Source of the DNA: Polytrichum commune
Taxonomy: Eukaryota > Streptophyta > Polytrichopsida > Polytrichales > Polytrichaceae
Reading direction: 5' to 3'
Assembly: GCA_950295325.1 (NCBI GenBank)
Contig: OX485809.1
Span: 12,586,001-12,650,000, forward strand
DNA length: 64,000 nt
In this document: piece by piece, positions 1-10,792 of the stretch
How positions within the stretch are numbered: the first letter of the stretch is position 1
Layout of the letters: the number at the start of each line of letters is the position of its first letter
Position numbers and translations under genes: made by a program
Notes under the pieces: generated by a model
What the model was told of the DNA's origin: nothing
The model's database searches: none
Seen by the model: the letters and a program-made list of their open reading frames with translations, nothing else

Positions 1-204
1 ACCCCTTATTCACATAATCAAGGCATTCTCTTATTGAAATCAAACCTTGAAATAACCACACAACACATTCTAATGCCTAAACTTAAATCCACACCACACT
101 TCACTCTTTTTATGTTTTGTGAATAATCATAACACCTCAAAGTCAAACTAAAATTGGTTTCGAAGAGTTAATCACCACATGTGGGCACCATTTTGGGCTC
201 ACAC
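1..204 (-). repeat. Partial LTR, family D (5' end)
   Basis: This is the reverse complement of the first ~200 bp of the complete LTR at 35857-37684, with only scattered differences. It begins (minus sense) at 204 with TGTGAGCCCAAAATGG and runs off the left edge of the window. It is assigned to an LTR because the homologous copy has TG...CA ends and a target-site duplication. Confidence 0.75.
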
Positions 205-2358
205 CCAAACTTGTGCCCACATTAAGACTTAACCGTAAAACTTTGTTAAAACCTTAATATGGTATTTTCGGGGTTAGTCAAAAGGATAAGAAACGCGAAG
301 GGCCAAAAGTCTCGATCGGATTAAGTTATAGGGTGAATAAGAGCTAGGAAGGGCAATAAACCTTAGAGGATTAATGGGGAGTAAAGGCATAAGTGTTTAA
401 GTGTGAGTCTAGTAAAAAAACGTAGTAAAAACAACCAAGCAATACCAATAGAATAAGGGAAGGGGTCATCATGATGACCATTATTTATTGAACAATATGT
501 ACACAGATAGCTCAAGAAGATGGGTAGGAGCCGGTTGGTTGATACAATTTTCCTGCCTAGAAATCACTAGCAGCACCAAGTCATGTGTAACACACTAAAC
601 AATCAGACGGACTCAACGGGAATCGAACCCGGACCGTCTAAGTGTAGTACAACCTCAACCAACCGACGAAACATGATTTGGCGACCACCAACACAACAAA
701 CCACAACTTATACTATAACACAAGCGTAATTACTTGCTAACGACTACGGTGGGTTACTCTTATTTGTCCTATCTATCTATCTATGAGTCTAGGGGGAGAA
801 GAAGTCAAGTGAAGAAGTGGGAAGTGGAGTTTGGAAGGGTGAAGGCCAAGGGAAAAGGTCTTAACCCGTTTTTTCTCTCGGGCGGCCCGAAAAGATGCCG
901 GGCAACCCGGGAAAAAAGAAGAAGTTGGAGGGGTCTCGGGAGGTAGGAGGTAGGGAGCTCATTATGCATGTGGAGAGGTAGAGGAGAAGGGAGAGAGAAG
1001 AGGGGGCGAAGCCCTGCCTCATCGGGGATTGAGAAAAAAAGATCAATAGGAGGAGGAGAGGCGAGGTCCAAGGGCGGAAATGCTGCCTCACCTTGAAGGG
1101 GGTTGTGCACCAATGCTTAGGTGCTAGGAGTTGCCGACCGTGTAGCAAAACAGGGAACCTAGCGGCCATGCAATGGATAGCTGATGTGCGGAGCGAGGAA
1201 CGACGGCTAGCCAAGGATGCCAGAAATAATGAGGAGGGAGACAACGAGGCGCATGCTTCCTTCCGTGGGTGGTTGGTGAGTGAGTGAGTAAGTGGGGTAT
1301 TTAGACATATTGTAGGGGGATTGCAGCTGGTTCTCCGATCAATGGAGAGATTGAGAGAGAGGGACAAGAGGAAGGGAGTTGCTACGAATTTGTTGAGTGG
1401 TGGGTAGTCATGTTTGAATCAAAGATTTGACAAAGGTGAAGGGCAAGGGATCTTGAGCTCTCAAACAGGGTTGATGATTCCGTTGAGATCACATGTGGAA
1501 GCGGAAATGGGGATCTAGCCGGAAGATCTGGAGTGTATGTCACCAAAAGTACTCCACCCTTCGATTTCGTCCTAGCCCGAGTGGAATAGTATTGATGACA
1601 CTTAGCAAACTCCTTCCTTAGTAACTCAATGTATCATTCCAATATGCCTTTGGAATATACACAACGTTAATGACTTATGATTTAACCCCCAAAGCTACAT
1701 CCAGAACAAATTTCAAAATAGTGTAACTTTTCCATTACTTCTCGGAATGTCCTGAAATTTTATCTGTAACTAGGGAGACAAAGCAAAAAACATCTCACCA
1801 ATTTGTGAGCCTATCTCATTTTCTGTCCGACAGTTATGACCATTTTAGTGTGTCAGTCTACCCAGATTTCAGAATGTCATAACTTCCTCCCACGGGCTCC
1901 CAAGTTTGGGAGCAATCACAAAAACTAATTGTTTATGACCCCCTGAAATTTCAAACTATTTTCATTTTCTGCCAAAACGTTATGGCCTTTTTAGTCTACA
2001 ACTCTTGAAAACACTTCAGAATGATATATCTCCTTCTCATCTATTCGGAATGACTTGAAATTTGTACCACAACTAGGAAACCTAAGGACAAAGCATCCCT
2101 TAAAATTTCATGCGTTTCCAAGCCTTTGTCCAGGAGTTATGCCCATTTCAGCTCGAAAATGTAGGCAAAGTTCAGAATGTCATAACTGCTGCTCTAGTAC
2201 TCCAAACATCCTCAGATTTTGACCATGTTCATATTAACAAGTTGTTTACTAACCCTCTAAATTTCAACGAAGTGTCTTCTTCTGCTCGGAAGTTATGCCC
2301 CTTACAACCTAGACTACTCAAAGGACCCTTTCATTTACCAACTCGTGTTCCGGCAACG
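205..2358. other. Unassigned repeat-derived sequence, no gene
   Basis: No convincing gene is visible. A CTAT microsatellite lies near 767-785, and a purine-rich stretch (780-1370) gives accidental ORFs on both strands. Sequence 1538-1612 is a near copy of 2359-2430 in the same orientation and resembles the terminal segment of LTR family D (TGTCACCAAAAG...). It probably belongs to older, overlapping LTR fragments. The stretch 1680-2300 is low-complexity AT-rich sequence of the kind seen inside plant LTRs. Confidence 0.4.
612..675 (-). other. tRNA-like sequence (possible SINE head or tRNA relic)
   Basis: On the minus strand a perfect B-box/T-arm core (GGGTTCGATTCCCG) is preceded by an A-box-like GGTTGGTTGAGG. 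The spacing is close to tRNA spacing. I could not find a 5' acceptor strand that pairs with the sequence after the T-arm. It is therefore not a functional tRNA by eye, but a tRNA-derived relic or a SINE polymerase III promoter. Confidence 0.3.
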
Positions 2359-3032
2359 TGTCACCAAAAGTACTCCACCCTTCGATTTCTTCCTAGCCCG
2401 AGTGGAATAGTTATGATGACACTTAGCAAACACGTATACCCAAGAAATATGAACTCAAGTACTACAACTTGAAGCCATAAATTATATTAAAATCATTCAC
2501 ACCCAAACTAATGCTAACAAGAGGTCAAGCCCTCTTCAAGGCCAACTAGCCTTGGCTCCTAACTTCAAAACCATGCACACACATGTGCTCCTATCTTGCT
2601 TCCATACACCCACACTTATAACACGTGGGGTGCCAAGGAGCACGAAGGAAAGAGATGATGAGTGAGGGAAGAATGAGGGATTATATAGTGAGTTTGAGGG
2701 GGTGAGCACCCTCAAGGCTCACGATAAGCCCTCGAAATCTCCTCCTACTTTGTAGGCTCTCATCTTATCTCCTAAGCCTTCCTCCCTCAAATGATCAACA
2801 AAGATCCTAATTCAAACATTTAACTAACCTTGGCTTTCTACCTACCACACTTTACCAAGGTATGTCCTCATACTACTTAAATCCACTCCACACAAGCCTA
2901 ATGCTTCAAACTTAGCTTTCTTAAAGCTTCATTCTTTTTATATTTTTGTGAATAATCATAAATCAACAAAACACCACTTGTAATATTTTACAAGTGTTAA
3001 CAACACATGTGGGCATCAATTTTGGCTCACAC
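2359..3032 (-). repeat. Diverged LTR, family D-like (674 bp)
   Basis: In minus sense it begins TGTGAGCCAAAATTGATGCCC and ends TTTTGGTGACA. Both ends align with the ends of the complete LTR D at 35857-37684, but the body is shorter and diverged. A degenerate counterpart of the small LTR D ORF (GCCAAGGC...TTGGCCTTGAAG) is recognisable near 2560. The right edge abuts truncated chromovirus gag sequence, suggesting insertion there, but I see no matching target-site duplication. Confidence 0.5.
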
Positions 3033-3737
3033 CACCTTACAACATTCCATCCGCGGCACCAACCTGTTTTGCCTAAATAAAATGGACCAAACAATTTGCA
3101 CTCATTTCTTTGGGACCTACTTTGGCTAAAGCCAGTTGTGGTGATGCGCCGCCAAACTTCTCTTTGGGACCATCGGCTTCAATGCTCTTGCAAACTTGAT
3201 GGTCCCCATCATGTCCTCAAGAAGCCTTAGGGACTTAAACAAGGCATCCAACACCGGCTTTTAAAACCCCACCTAAAAGGATGCATTTCTTAGAAAGCTC
3301 GTCCGTTTTAGGTGTATCCTTCATTTGTGCGTTTGAAAAGCGCACATAGGCCTTAATAGGCCCCGGGTGCCTCATTAGCACCAAATTCATTCCAACATCA
3401 ATACCTTCCAAGCATTTCGAATTGGAATTTCAATCCAACATTAATGCCCTCCAAGGTTTTGGGTGCATTCGGTATTCTAGCCCCCGAATACTTTTCGAAG
3501 TTTGCAGGAGCCTTTTCAAAGCACACCTCCATTTTCCTCACCGAATCCACCCTCATGCCCACCATTGTCATTAGAATCAATGGTATGGTCACAATCCACT
3601 TGCACATGATCCTTGTTCCAATTTGAGCCTCACAACCATTTGGAAACCCCGGGCTCACCATCATAACCCGCATTTTTGATAGCCATGTCTACCTCAAAGT
3701 GCTAGCTCAAATATTGGAACCCTGCTCTGATACCACG
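3033..3737 (-). mobile_element. Truncated 5' internal part of an older chromovirus copy (element 0)
   Basis: This is colinear with 9105-9817 of element I but clearly diverged from it. It covers the primer-binding site (3721-3735) and the start of a decayed gag region, read on the minus strand. It is cut off at 3032 by an LTR D-like sequence. Its own 5' LTR is the old LTR split into 3738-3760 and 10793-11755. No intact coding frame remains. Confidence 0.7.
3721..3735 (-). promoter_or_regulatory. Primer-binding site (initiator tRNA-Met), element 0
   Basis: The minus strand reads TGGTATCAGAGCAGG, the standard plant retrotransposon primer-binding site complementary to the 3' end of initiator tRNA-Met. 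It lies two bases from the old LTR end (TGTTGCATCCC, 3738). Confidence 0.85.
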
Positions 3738-3760
3738 TGTTGCATCCCTTGCTAGCCCCG

Positions 3761-4735
3761 TGTCGCAACCCTTGCTAGCCCCCCCTTGACCATCTTGCCA
3801 ATTTTCAATTCTAGCAAAGGTTACGAGCGCTAACCATTCGCATTCCGCCATGCTAATGGTTAGCTCCTCTAACCCCGGACCAATAGTTCATAGGAGGGAA
3901 CCAACCCTCCTACTTTGCTTTCGGGACTCACCCCTTAATCGGTAACTCATTTCTTGGATGTGGACTTCCATCCATGGAAGTCCAATCCTATGTTGATCAT
4001 CGCGTTGCCGGAGCAACACTACAACAACCCGAACCATACTAGGCAACTATGGCCTCACAATGGGCCAAAGCCCATGGAGGCCGTGCCGTTCGGCCTCGGG
4101 TGGGTGAGGCCACACCACCTCACCCATATAAGCCTCTCGGACTTCACGCGGGGCCCCTACCCCACCGTCAACCAACCTCTTGTCTCTCTACCAAGAGTTG
4201 GGGCCAAGTGGACATTTTCCTTTAGCTGCTGGGCCTAGAACCCCCCCAGCAGCTTCAGACCATCATAACTTCCTTGTATGATGTCTGATCATAACAACCA
4301 ACCACTCCATCTTCATCTACGCTTCACGTAGATGCCGATGGACTCCTCACTTGCCCCATTCGGACAAGTATTGAGGACGTTATGCCTGTTTGAACCTTGG
4401 CAGTCCCGGGAATCACTCCCAGGCACTGCTGTACCAGGGCGCTGTCCCGGGACAGCGCCCCACTCAAATGGCCATAACTCCTAGCTCACACCTCCGATTG
4501 AGGTGTTCTTGAGCTTTCTAGAATCACCACGCCATGAGCTACGCATAGCTCATGGCCTTACCCTTGTGCCTCCTAGTCTTCGTGGGTGGGAGGCGTTCCC
4601 AACGCCCGGGGCCCTCACCCACACTAGGATCACTTGGGCCCTCTCACCAATGGCGCCACAAGTCCCGGGTGTCACTCCGGGGTCCCCCTTGTGCCCATGG
4701 TGTTTCGGCCACTCCTCATGGAGAGGTGCGCGACA
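3761..4735 (-). repeat. 3' LTR of element I (family A, 975 bp)
   Basis: The LTR has inverted ends, TGTCGC...GCGACA. In minus sense a TATA-like TTATAT lies near 4125-4130. It carries strong inverted repeats at 3962-3983, 4224-4254, 4314-4334, 4437-4460 and 4531-4556. By eye it is identical to 9818-10792 across its whole length. Confidence 0.9.
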
Positions 4736-4750
4736 CTCACCCCCACCAAA
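4736..4750 (-). promoter_or_regulatory. Polypurine tract of element I
   Basis: The minus strand reads TTTGGTGGGGGTGAG directly before the TGTCGCG start of the 3' LTR, the expected place and composition for plus-strand priming. The same tract adjoins the LTR of element II at 11756-11770. Confidence 0.75.
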
Positions 4751-5574
4751 CGGAGTCGATGCCCTCATCGACTATACTCGTAGTCGGCACACCAATTCTC
4801 AAGTTGCCATCCTCTATGGTGCGGCATTGTGTTTACCTTAGGGCGCGACCCCCACAATGCATCTTCAAATTTGGCATAGTCCCAAAGGTGTCGTTCCTAG
4901 GTGGTCCGTTAGCGACCTTGGATCTCTCTTCCAAGGACCTAACCTACACTAGACCCACCTACTTTGGGACTCACTTGGGTTGCCCCTCCTTTGGGGCCTC
5001 CCCCGTTAGGCTCCACTAGCCTAACATGACACATCTAGGCGAGACCTCAACGCTTCCACCAAGTTGTCTCGGTTGCAACTCCGAGATGGCTTTCCATTGT
5101 TAAGCCACGCCTCGATCGCACGGGGGTGATGCCAAGTCCCGCCCGACTCGGTTCCCACTTTGCTCTTTCGAGACATGGGTTCATGACTCCCATGCGCCAA
5201 CTCTCGTTAGCTCGCGGGTAGCACTTTTATGAGCACGCGCCATCACCTTGTCCCCGCCCGGACAAGGCCACGGCTAAGAAGTTTCTTGGTTTTATCCAAG
5301 GCCCCTCCAAGCCATGGCCCCCAATTACTCGGCTTACCCAACCTAGTTTGGCATATCTATTCTCCCTCTTCCACTAACCAAGCACAAGTACAAGACTAGG
5401 ACCTCATCTCGTACTTTTCTCTTTGCACCACTAAAGTTTGGACTTTATTCCCTCAAGCCAAAGAACAAGTTCATGTTGTGGAGCAATTAGCCTCGAAGCT
5501 AAGTGTGCTACTAGAGTCTCTCCCCCACTAAAGGAGATTGATGTCCTCATCAATGCCTACGCTTCATTTTATTG

Positions 5575-5800
5575 GAATGTCTAGCCTTAGTTTCTTCAAA
5601 GTGCTTTACCAATTCCTTGGCGTTCATCATGTCTCTTGCCGCTACCCAAACGGCTTCTTTCTCATGGTATCCTAACCATTTCACCAAGTACTCCTTTGTA
5701 CATTTTCTTTCATTTTCACTTGGGCTTCCTACACTTGAGGATGTCCTCTTACCTCATGTTCCAAATGACCTCCACAAGGTCGGGACGTGGCCTAATCACT
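5575..5800 (-). pseudogene. Chromodomain of element I polyprotein (broken)
   Basis: On the minus strand, across one frameshift and three stops, the sequence reads as a chromodomain. It contains YLVKWLGYHEKEAVWV followed by AARDMMNAKELVKHFEETKA, the usual conserved core and C-terminal helix. Such domains at the end of chromovirus integrase bind histone marks and direct integration to heterochromatin. Two of the stops sit in a KxKxKK stretch where TGG would be expected, so they look like TGG-to-TGA changes. A second copy is at about 12600-12800. Confidence 0.75.
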
Positions 5801-6951
5801 TGCTTGTGATCGGGCCACAAGGTGTCGTCCTTAAATGACTTTCGTAATGAGACATGAAATGTCGGATGCACTTTGATGTCCGGCGGTAATTCCAACTTAT
5901 ACATGTCCTTGAACACTTGTTCCACATTGGAAAACGAAGCTCCAATTTTGGACATGAACTTTTGGAGCGAGGCCTTCCGGCTAAGTGAAGTTGTTCACAT
6001 TCAACAACACCTTTTGGCCCACCTCATTCTCCACTTCGCGTCTTCCGGCATTTACTAGCACTCCGTAGCACCTTCGGGCTTTCTCCACCAACAACTTGGT
6101 CATCTCCAAGACTTGTTCACGCTTCTTGGCCAAGTCCTCATCATCTTGGTTGAACTCTAGTGTTGAATGTGCCCCCTCGAGAGCTAGGTTAATAGGTTGG
6201 AGCGCATCCACTCCATAAGCCACCACCAAAGACCACCCCTTGGTAGCCAAGTGCGTGGCTACATTGCAATTACACTCTGCTCGACCCACATAGTCCGCCC
6301 AATCTCCTTGGTCCGCCCCCACCAAGTTCCTCAAGTATTGCTTCAAGACTCCATTCACACGCTCCGCTTCCCCATCCATATGGGAATGCAAGGTCATGCT
6401 ATACCTTAGTTTCATTCCGACCTCCTTAGAGAAATGCATTGAAAATGCACTTGTGAACTTTGGATCTTGATCCCACACAATCACTCTTGGCAACCCGTGG
6501 TGCCTCAACCATCCTTTGAGAAAGGCTATGCGGTCTCCAACGCGGTGGCGGTTCCCACAATCAGCACCATGTGTGCCAACTTGGCAAACCACTCTACCAT
6601 CAACAAGATGGCATGATACCCATGTGACTCCGGCGGCAAACTTGTGATCAAGTCCATGCACATACTATGCCATGGCGCCGACGGGATAGGCAACGGTTGC
6701 AAGAAACCGCCTTGCTTTTGGTAAGAGGCTCGGTTCACTTGGCACTTTATTCACGCCTTCACAAAGTGGGCTATATCCTCCTTTATGCACCACCAACGGT
6801 ACCTCTTTGACACCATTTTATGGTGGTTTTCTTTTTCTCCTCTATGGCCGGCAATAGTACTATCACATTCCTCCTTCAAAACTGATAGCCTCAACTTGCC
6901 TTGTGGCACATACACCCAACTTTGCTTGCACTTGAACAATCCGTCCACCAA
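5749..6951 (-). pseudogene. Integrase of element I (broken)
   Basis: The minus strand carries integrase parts in order. There is a zinc-binding N-terminal region (6751-6951, AGHRG...YRW). The catalytic core start contains CMDLITSLP near 6640. The core continues with VWDQDPKFTSAF and GEAERVNGVLKQYLR (ORF 5981-6661). The C-terminal domain reads ELPPDIKVHPTFHVSL (5749-5955). Candidate D, D and E residues are all present. The parts lie in different frames, so no full-length enzyme can be made. The family joins retrotransposon cDNA into chromosomes. Confidence 0.85.
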
Positions 6952-7364
6952 CTTAACCTCTTTAAGCTCACCTAAAAGCTTTTGTGCTTTGGGGTAGTTA
7001 ATTTACCCCTCCCGTATTTTGCATCACAAGTTTCCTTCGCCGGCACACATTAGCCACAAGGTTTGGATGGTTCTCATTGCTTGGAACTCTTCCCGTCTAC
7101 TTAGCGCATCCGGCACCACATTTCCACGGTCCGGTTTGTAAATTAGATCCACCTTCATAAGCGCCAAGCTATCATGCCAACGCAATGACTTGGCGCTCAC
7201 TTGCGCTTGTATGTCAAAATACTTTTAGGACACATTGTCCTTGTAGACCTTTACTTTGTGCGACCCCAACTAGTGTCGCCACATCTTCAAGCAATACACT
7301 ACGCAAAGAAGTTCTTTGTCATGAGTTGGTTGTCTTCTTTGACAACCATCGAGCTACATGCTCG

Positions 7365-7880
7365 CAGATGCAATGGCCATCCATCTTACACATAATCCAC
7401 CATTGGCAAAATCATTCACCCCCATATGCACCTCAAAAGGTTTGTCAAGCTCCGTGAACTTGAGCACGGGCGGCGAAGAGAACTTGGTCTTAAGCTCCCC
7501 AAAGACTCGTGACAAACATCATCCCACTCTTGGGATAGCCATTTCTTCCACAAGTCGAACCATCGAGCTTCATGCTCTCGTATGCAATGGCCATCCATCT
7601 TGCATCAACATCCGCCAATGGTAAAGTCCTCGCCCCCCGTATGCACCTCAAAAGGTTTTTCAAGCTCCGCGAACTTGAACACAGGTGGTAAAGACAACTT
7701 TGTATTAAGCTCCCCAAAGACTTGGGGACAAGGCTCATCCCACTCTTGGGATAGCCCTTTCTTTCACAAATCGCACTAGGTTCGACAACCATTAAGCTTA
7801 ATGCTCTCATATGCAATGGGCATCCATCTCGGATCAACATCCGTCAATGGTAAAGTCCTTTGCCTTCATGTGCACCTCAA
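7365..7880 (-). repeat. Three tandem copies of the RT/RNase H junction (~214-230 bp)
   Basis: Units start at 7365, 7579 and 7809. Each encodes, with disruptions on the minus strand, a segment from the end of reverse transcriptase (WLSQEWDE...PPVLKFAELDKPFEVHTG) into the start of RNase H (ASDFxIGG...DGxPIAYE). An intact Ty3/gypsy element has this segment once. Element II has four units. Confidence 0.75.
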
Positions 7881-8260
7881 CATGCTCATGAAAACCCGAA
7901 ACTTAACCACATCTTGTGAAGAGAACTTTTTCTTGAGCTCCCAAAAGGCTTGGTGACAAGGCTCATCTCACTCTTGGGATAGCCATTTTTTCCAACATGT
8001 TGACTAAGGTTCTAGCAACCTTAGAAAAACCATGAATGAAGTGGTGGTAGTAGTTGGTTAGGCCAACAAATGACCTAAGCCCTTTTCTTGAGTCAAGGGC
8101 CAATTTTTTTCTTGGATTGCCTTGACATTCTTCATGTTCGTCCACCAACTTCCTTTGTCACCACATACCTCAAGAACTCAATCTCTCGTTGAGCAAAGTT
8201 ATTTTTCACTCCTTGGCGGTAACTTTTTGGGCAACACATTGGTGAATACATCCTTGTATC
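7881..8260 (-). pseudogene. Reverse transcriptase remnant with the catalytic core deleted
   Basis: On the minus strand a frame reads RYKDVFTNVLPKKLPPRSEK, the segment just upstream of the RT palm in Ty3/gypsy. It passes within a few codons to NFAQREIEFLRYVVTK, which normally lies after the YxDD active site. The connection follows (LRSFVGLTNYYHHFI, 7963-8148). The intervening fingers/palm region, including YxDD, is missing; the junction is at about 8196-8210. The same junction occurs in element II (15966-15980), so this is an inherited deletion. Confidence 0.8.
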
Positions 8261-8779
8261 TCACCAACATCCCACCAAACGGTTTAGGGGAGGCCCATCT
8301 TTCCTAGCCTCCCCATAAGTTCTTTGGAGTTGCTCCAATTGAACTCCAACCATTATGTTTTCCATTTTGCATTTGGTCCATTAAGAGCAAATTCAACTTA
8401 GGTCCTCCTACCATAGGAGTCCTTGTCAATTTGAACTTCAATTCTTTGCCATTATGACACATCATAATGCACCGCAAGCTTACCGGCTTGCACCTCACAT
8501 CTCTCATGTGAGTTTCAAAGAAGGTGACCTTTCCAATGACATGCACCTCATTTATTTCACATAGAGTGAAATGTTGACAAAAATCTAATGTCCCACATCA
8601 AAAGGTTACATGCATCGCCGCCTGCTTTGCTTCATGCGGTTCGCCCTTTGCAAACCGTACTTTGGTGGGCTTGCCGGCTCTACCCGTCCGCGAGCCCCAA
8701 CCCCCTTGTGAGCTTTCGGCTCATGAAAGAGTCCGTTGCCTCTTTGACAACTCATGAGACATGTCTCCCATTCATTTGA

Positions 8780-9800
8780 GCCTCAAGGTATACATGACTT
8801 GGCCTTGGCTTAAGGCTACTAGCCTTGGCCACAAAGCCACCATCTAATTCTCTGTCCACCGCAACAATATGTTTTGGCTCGGTCCGCAAAGCCAACTTTT
8901 AACATTTCGTCCGAAGGACGAATTGGTTTAGTGCCACAAAAGCAATTTCCAATAATTTGTCCACAAAACAAACATGTTTTCCCTTGATAGCACAAAGCCA
9001 CCTTCCCACACTCCGTATGCGGCACGAACATGAATTGCCTTGGTAGGACAAACCCACCTTCCAACATTCCGTCCGCGGCATGAGTATGATATGCCTTGGA
9101 AGCATAAAGCCACCTTTCAACATTCTGTTAGCGGCACCAACATATTTTGCCTAAGTAAAATGAACCAAACAATTTGCACTCATTTCTTTGGGACCAACTT
9201 TGGCTAAAGCCACTTGTGGTGATGCGCCACCAAACTTTTCTTCGGGACCATCGGATTCAATGATCTTGCAAACTTGATGATCCCCACCATGTCCTCAAGA
9301 AGCCTTGGGGACTTAAACAAGGCATCCACCACCCGCTTTTAAAACCCCACCTAAAACGATGCATTTCTTAGAAAGCTCGTCCGTTTTAGGTGTATCCTTC
9401 ATTTGTGCGTTTGAATAGCGCACATAGGCCTTAAGAGGCCCCGGGTGCCTCATTAGCACCAAGTTCATTTCAACATCCATACCTTCCAAGCATTTCGAAT
9501 TGGAATTTCAATCCAACATTAATGCCCTCCAAGGTTTTGGGTCCTTTCGGTATTCTAGGCCCCAAATGTTTTTTTGAGGTTTGAGGGAGCCCTTTTCAAA
9601 GCACTCCTCCATTTTCCTTACCAAATCCACCCTCATGCCCACCATTGTCATTAGAACCAATGGTATGGTCAAATTCCACTTGCACATGATCCTTGTTCCA
9701 ATTTGAGCCTCACAACCTTTTGGAAACCCCGGGCTCACCATCATAACCCGCATTTTTGATACCCATGTTTCCCTCAAAGTGAGAGCTCAAAACTTGGAAC
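8780..9800 (-). pseudogene. Decayed gag region of element I
   Basis: This lies between the primer-binding site and the RT remnant. The longest frame is 89 codons (9508-9777) and is shared in diverged form with 3398-3673 and 17094-17200. Between 8860 and 9130 there are several ~57-bp imperfect tandem repeats that in one frame carry repeated Cys (TECWKVGLSYQGNSC-like). They may be decayed zinc-knuckle sequence. No intact Gag can be read. Confidence 0.5.
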
Positions 9801-9815
9801 CCTGCTCTGATACCA
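9801..9815 (-). promoter_or_regulatory. Primer-binding site (initiator tRNA-Met), element I
   Basis: The minus strand reads TGGTATCAGAGCAGG, two bases inside the 5' LTR (which ends at 9818). Confidence 0.9.
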
Positions 9816-9817
9816 CG

Positions 9818-10792
9818 TGTCGCAACCCTTGCTAGCCCCCCCTTGACCATCTTGCCAATTTTCAATTCTAGCAAAGGTTACGAGCGCTAACCATTCGCAT
9901 TCCGCCATGCTAATGGTTAGCTCCTCTAACCCCGGACCAATAGTTCATAGGAGGGAACCAACCCTCCTACTTTGCTTTCGGGACTCACCCCTTAATCGGT
10001 AACTCATTTCTTGGATGTGGACTTCCATCCATGGAAGTCCAATCCTATGTTGATCATCGCGTTGCCGGAGCAACACTACAACAACCCGAACCATACTAGG
10101 CAACTATGGCCTCACAATGGGCCAAAGCCCATGGAGGCCGTGCCGTTCGGCCTCGGGTGGGTGAGGCCACACCACCTCACCCATATAAGCCTCTCGGACT
10201 TCACGCGGGGCCCCTACCCCACCGTCAACCAACCTCTTGTCTCTCTACCAAGAGTTGGGGCCAAGTGGACATTTTCCTTTAGCTGCTGGGCCTAGAACCC
10301 CCCCAGCAGCTTCAGACCATCATAACTTCCTTGTATGATGTCTGATCATAACAACCAACCACTCCATCTTCATCTACGCTTCACGTAGATGCCGATGGAC
10401 TCCTCACTTGCCCCATTCGGACAAGTATTGAGGACGTTATGCCTGTTTGAACCTTGGCAGTCCCGGGAATCACTCCCAGGCACTGCTGTACCAGGGCGCT
10501 GTCCCGGGACAGCGCCCCACTCAAATGGCCATAACTCCTAGCTCACACCTCCGATTGAGGTGTTCTTGAGCTTTCTAGAATCACCACGCCATGAGCTACG
10601 CATAGCTCATGGCCTTACCCTTGTGCCTCCTAGTCTTCGTGGGTGGGAGGCGTTCCCAACGCCCGGGGCCCTCACCCACACTAGGATCACTTGGGCCCTC
10701 TCACCAATGGCGCCACAAGTCCCGGGTGTCACTCCGGGGTCCCCCTTGTGCCCATGGTGTTTCGGCCACTCCTCATGGAGAGGTGCGCGACA
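9818..10792 (-). repeat. 5' LTR of element I (family A, 975 bp)
   Basis: This is identical by eye to 3761-4735, offset exactly 6057 bp. It is flanked on its left by the primer-binding site and on its right directly by the interrupted older LTR. Confidence 0.9.

Larger units (their letters stand above)
3761..10792 (-). mobile_element. Ty3/gypsy chromovirus, element I (7032 bp, non-autonomous)
   Basis: This is a complete LTR element read right to left: 5' LTR 9818-10792, primer-binding site 9801-9815, decayed gag, reverse-transcriptase tail and RNase H, integrase, chromodomain, polypurine tract 4736-4750, 3' LTR 3761-4735. The order RT-RNase H-integrase plus a chromodomain identifies a chromovirus. 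The two 975-bp LTRs look identical on line-by-line comparison, implying recent insertion or conversion. The coding region is nevertheless full of stops and frameshifts and lacks the RT active-site region. It is inserted 23 bp into an older LTR of the same family. Confidence 0.85.

Noticed and set aside
861-1367. 168-codon minus-strand frame
   Set aside because: It arises from a purine-rich tract that opens several frames on both strands. No domain or codon pattern supports it.
3954-5019. Conserved frames of 94, 112 and 155 codons in LTR A and its neighbour
   Set aside because: They recur because the LTR and adjacent region recur. They have low complexity, overlap in several frames, and are not conserved in the diverged copies (for example 44572-45545).
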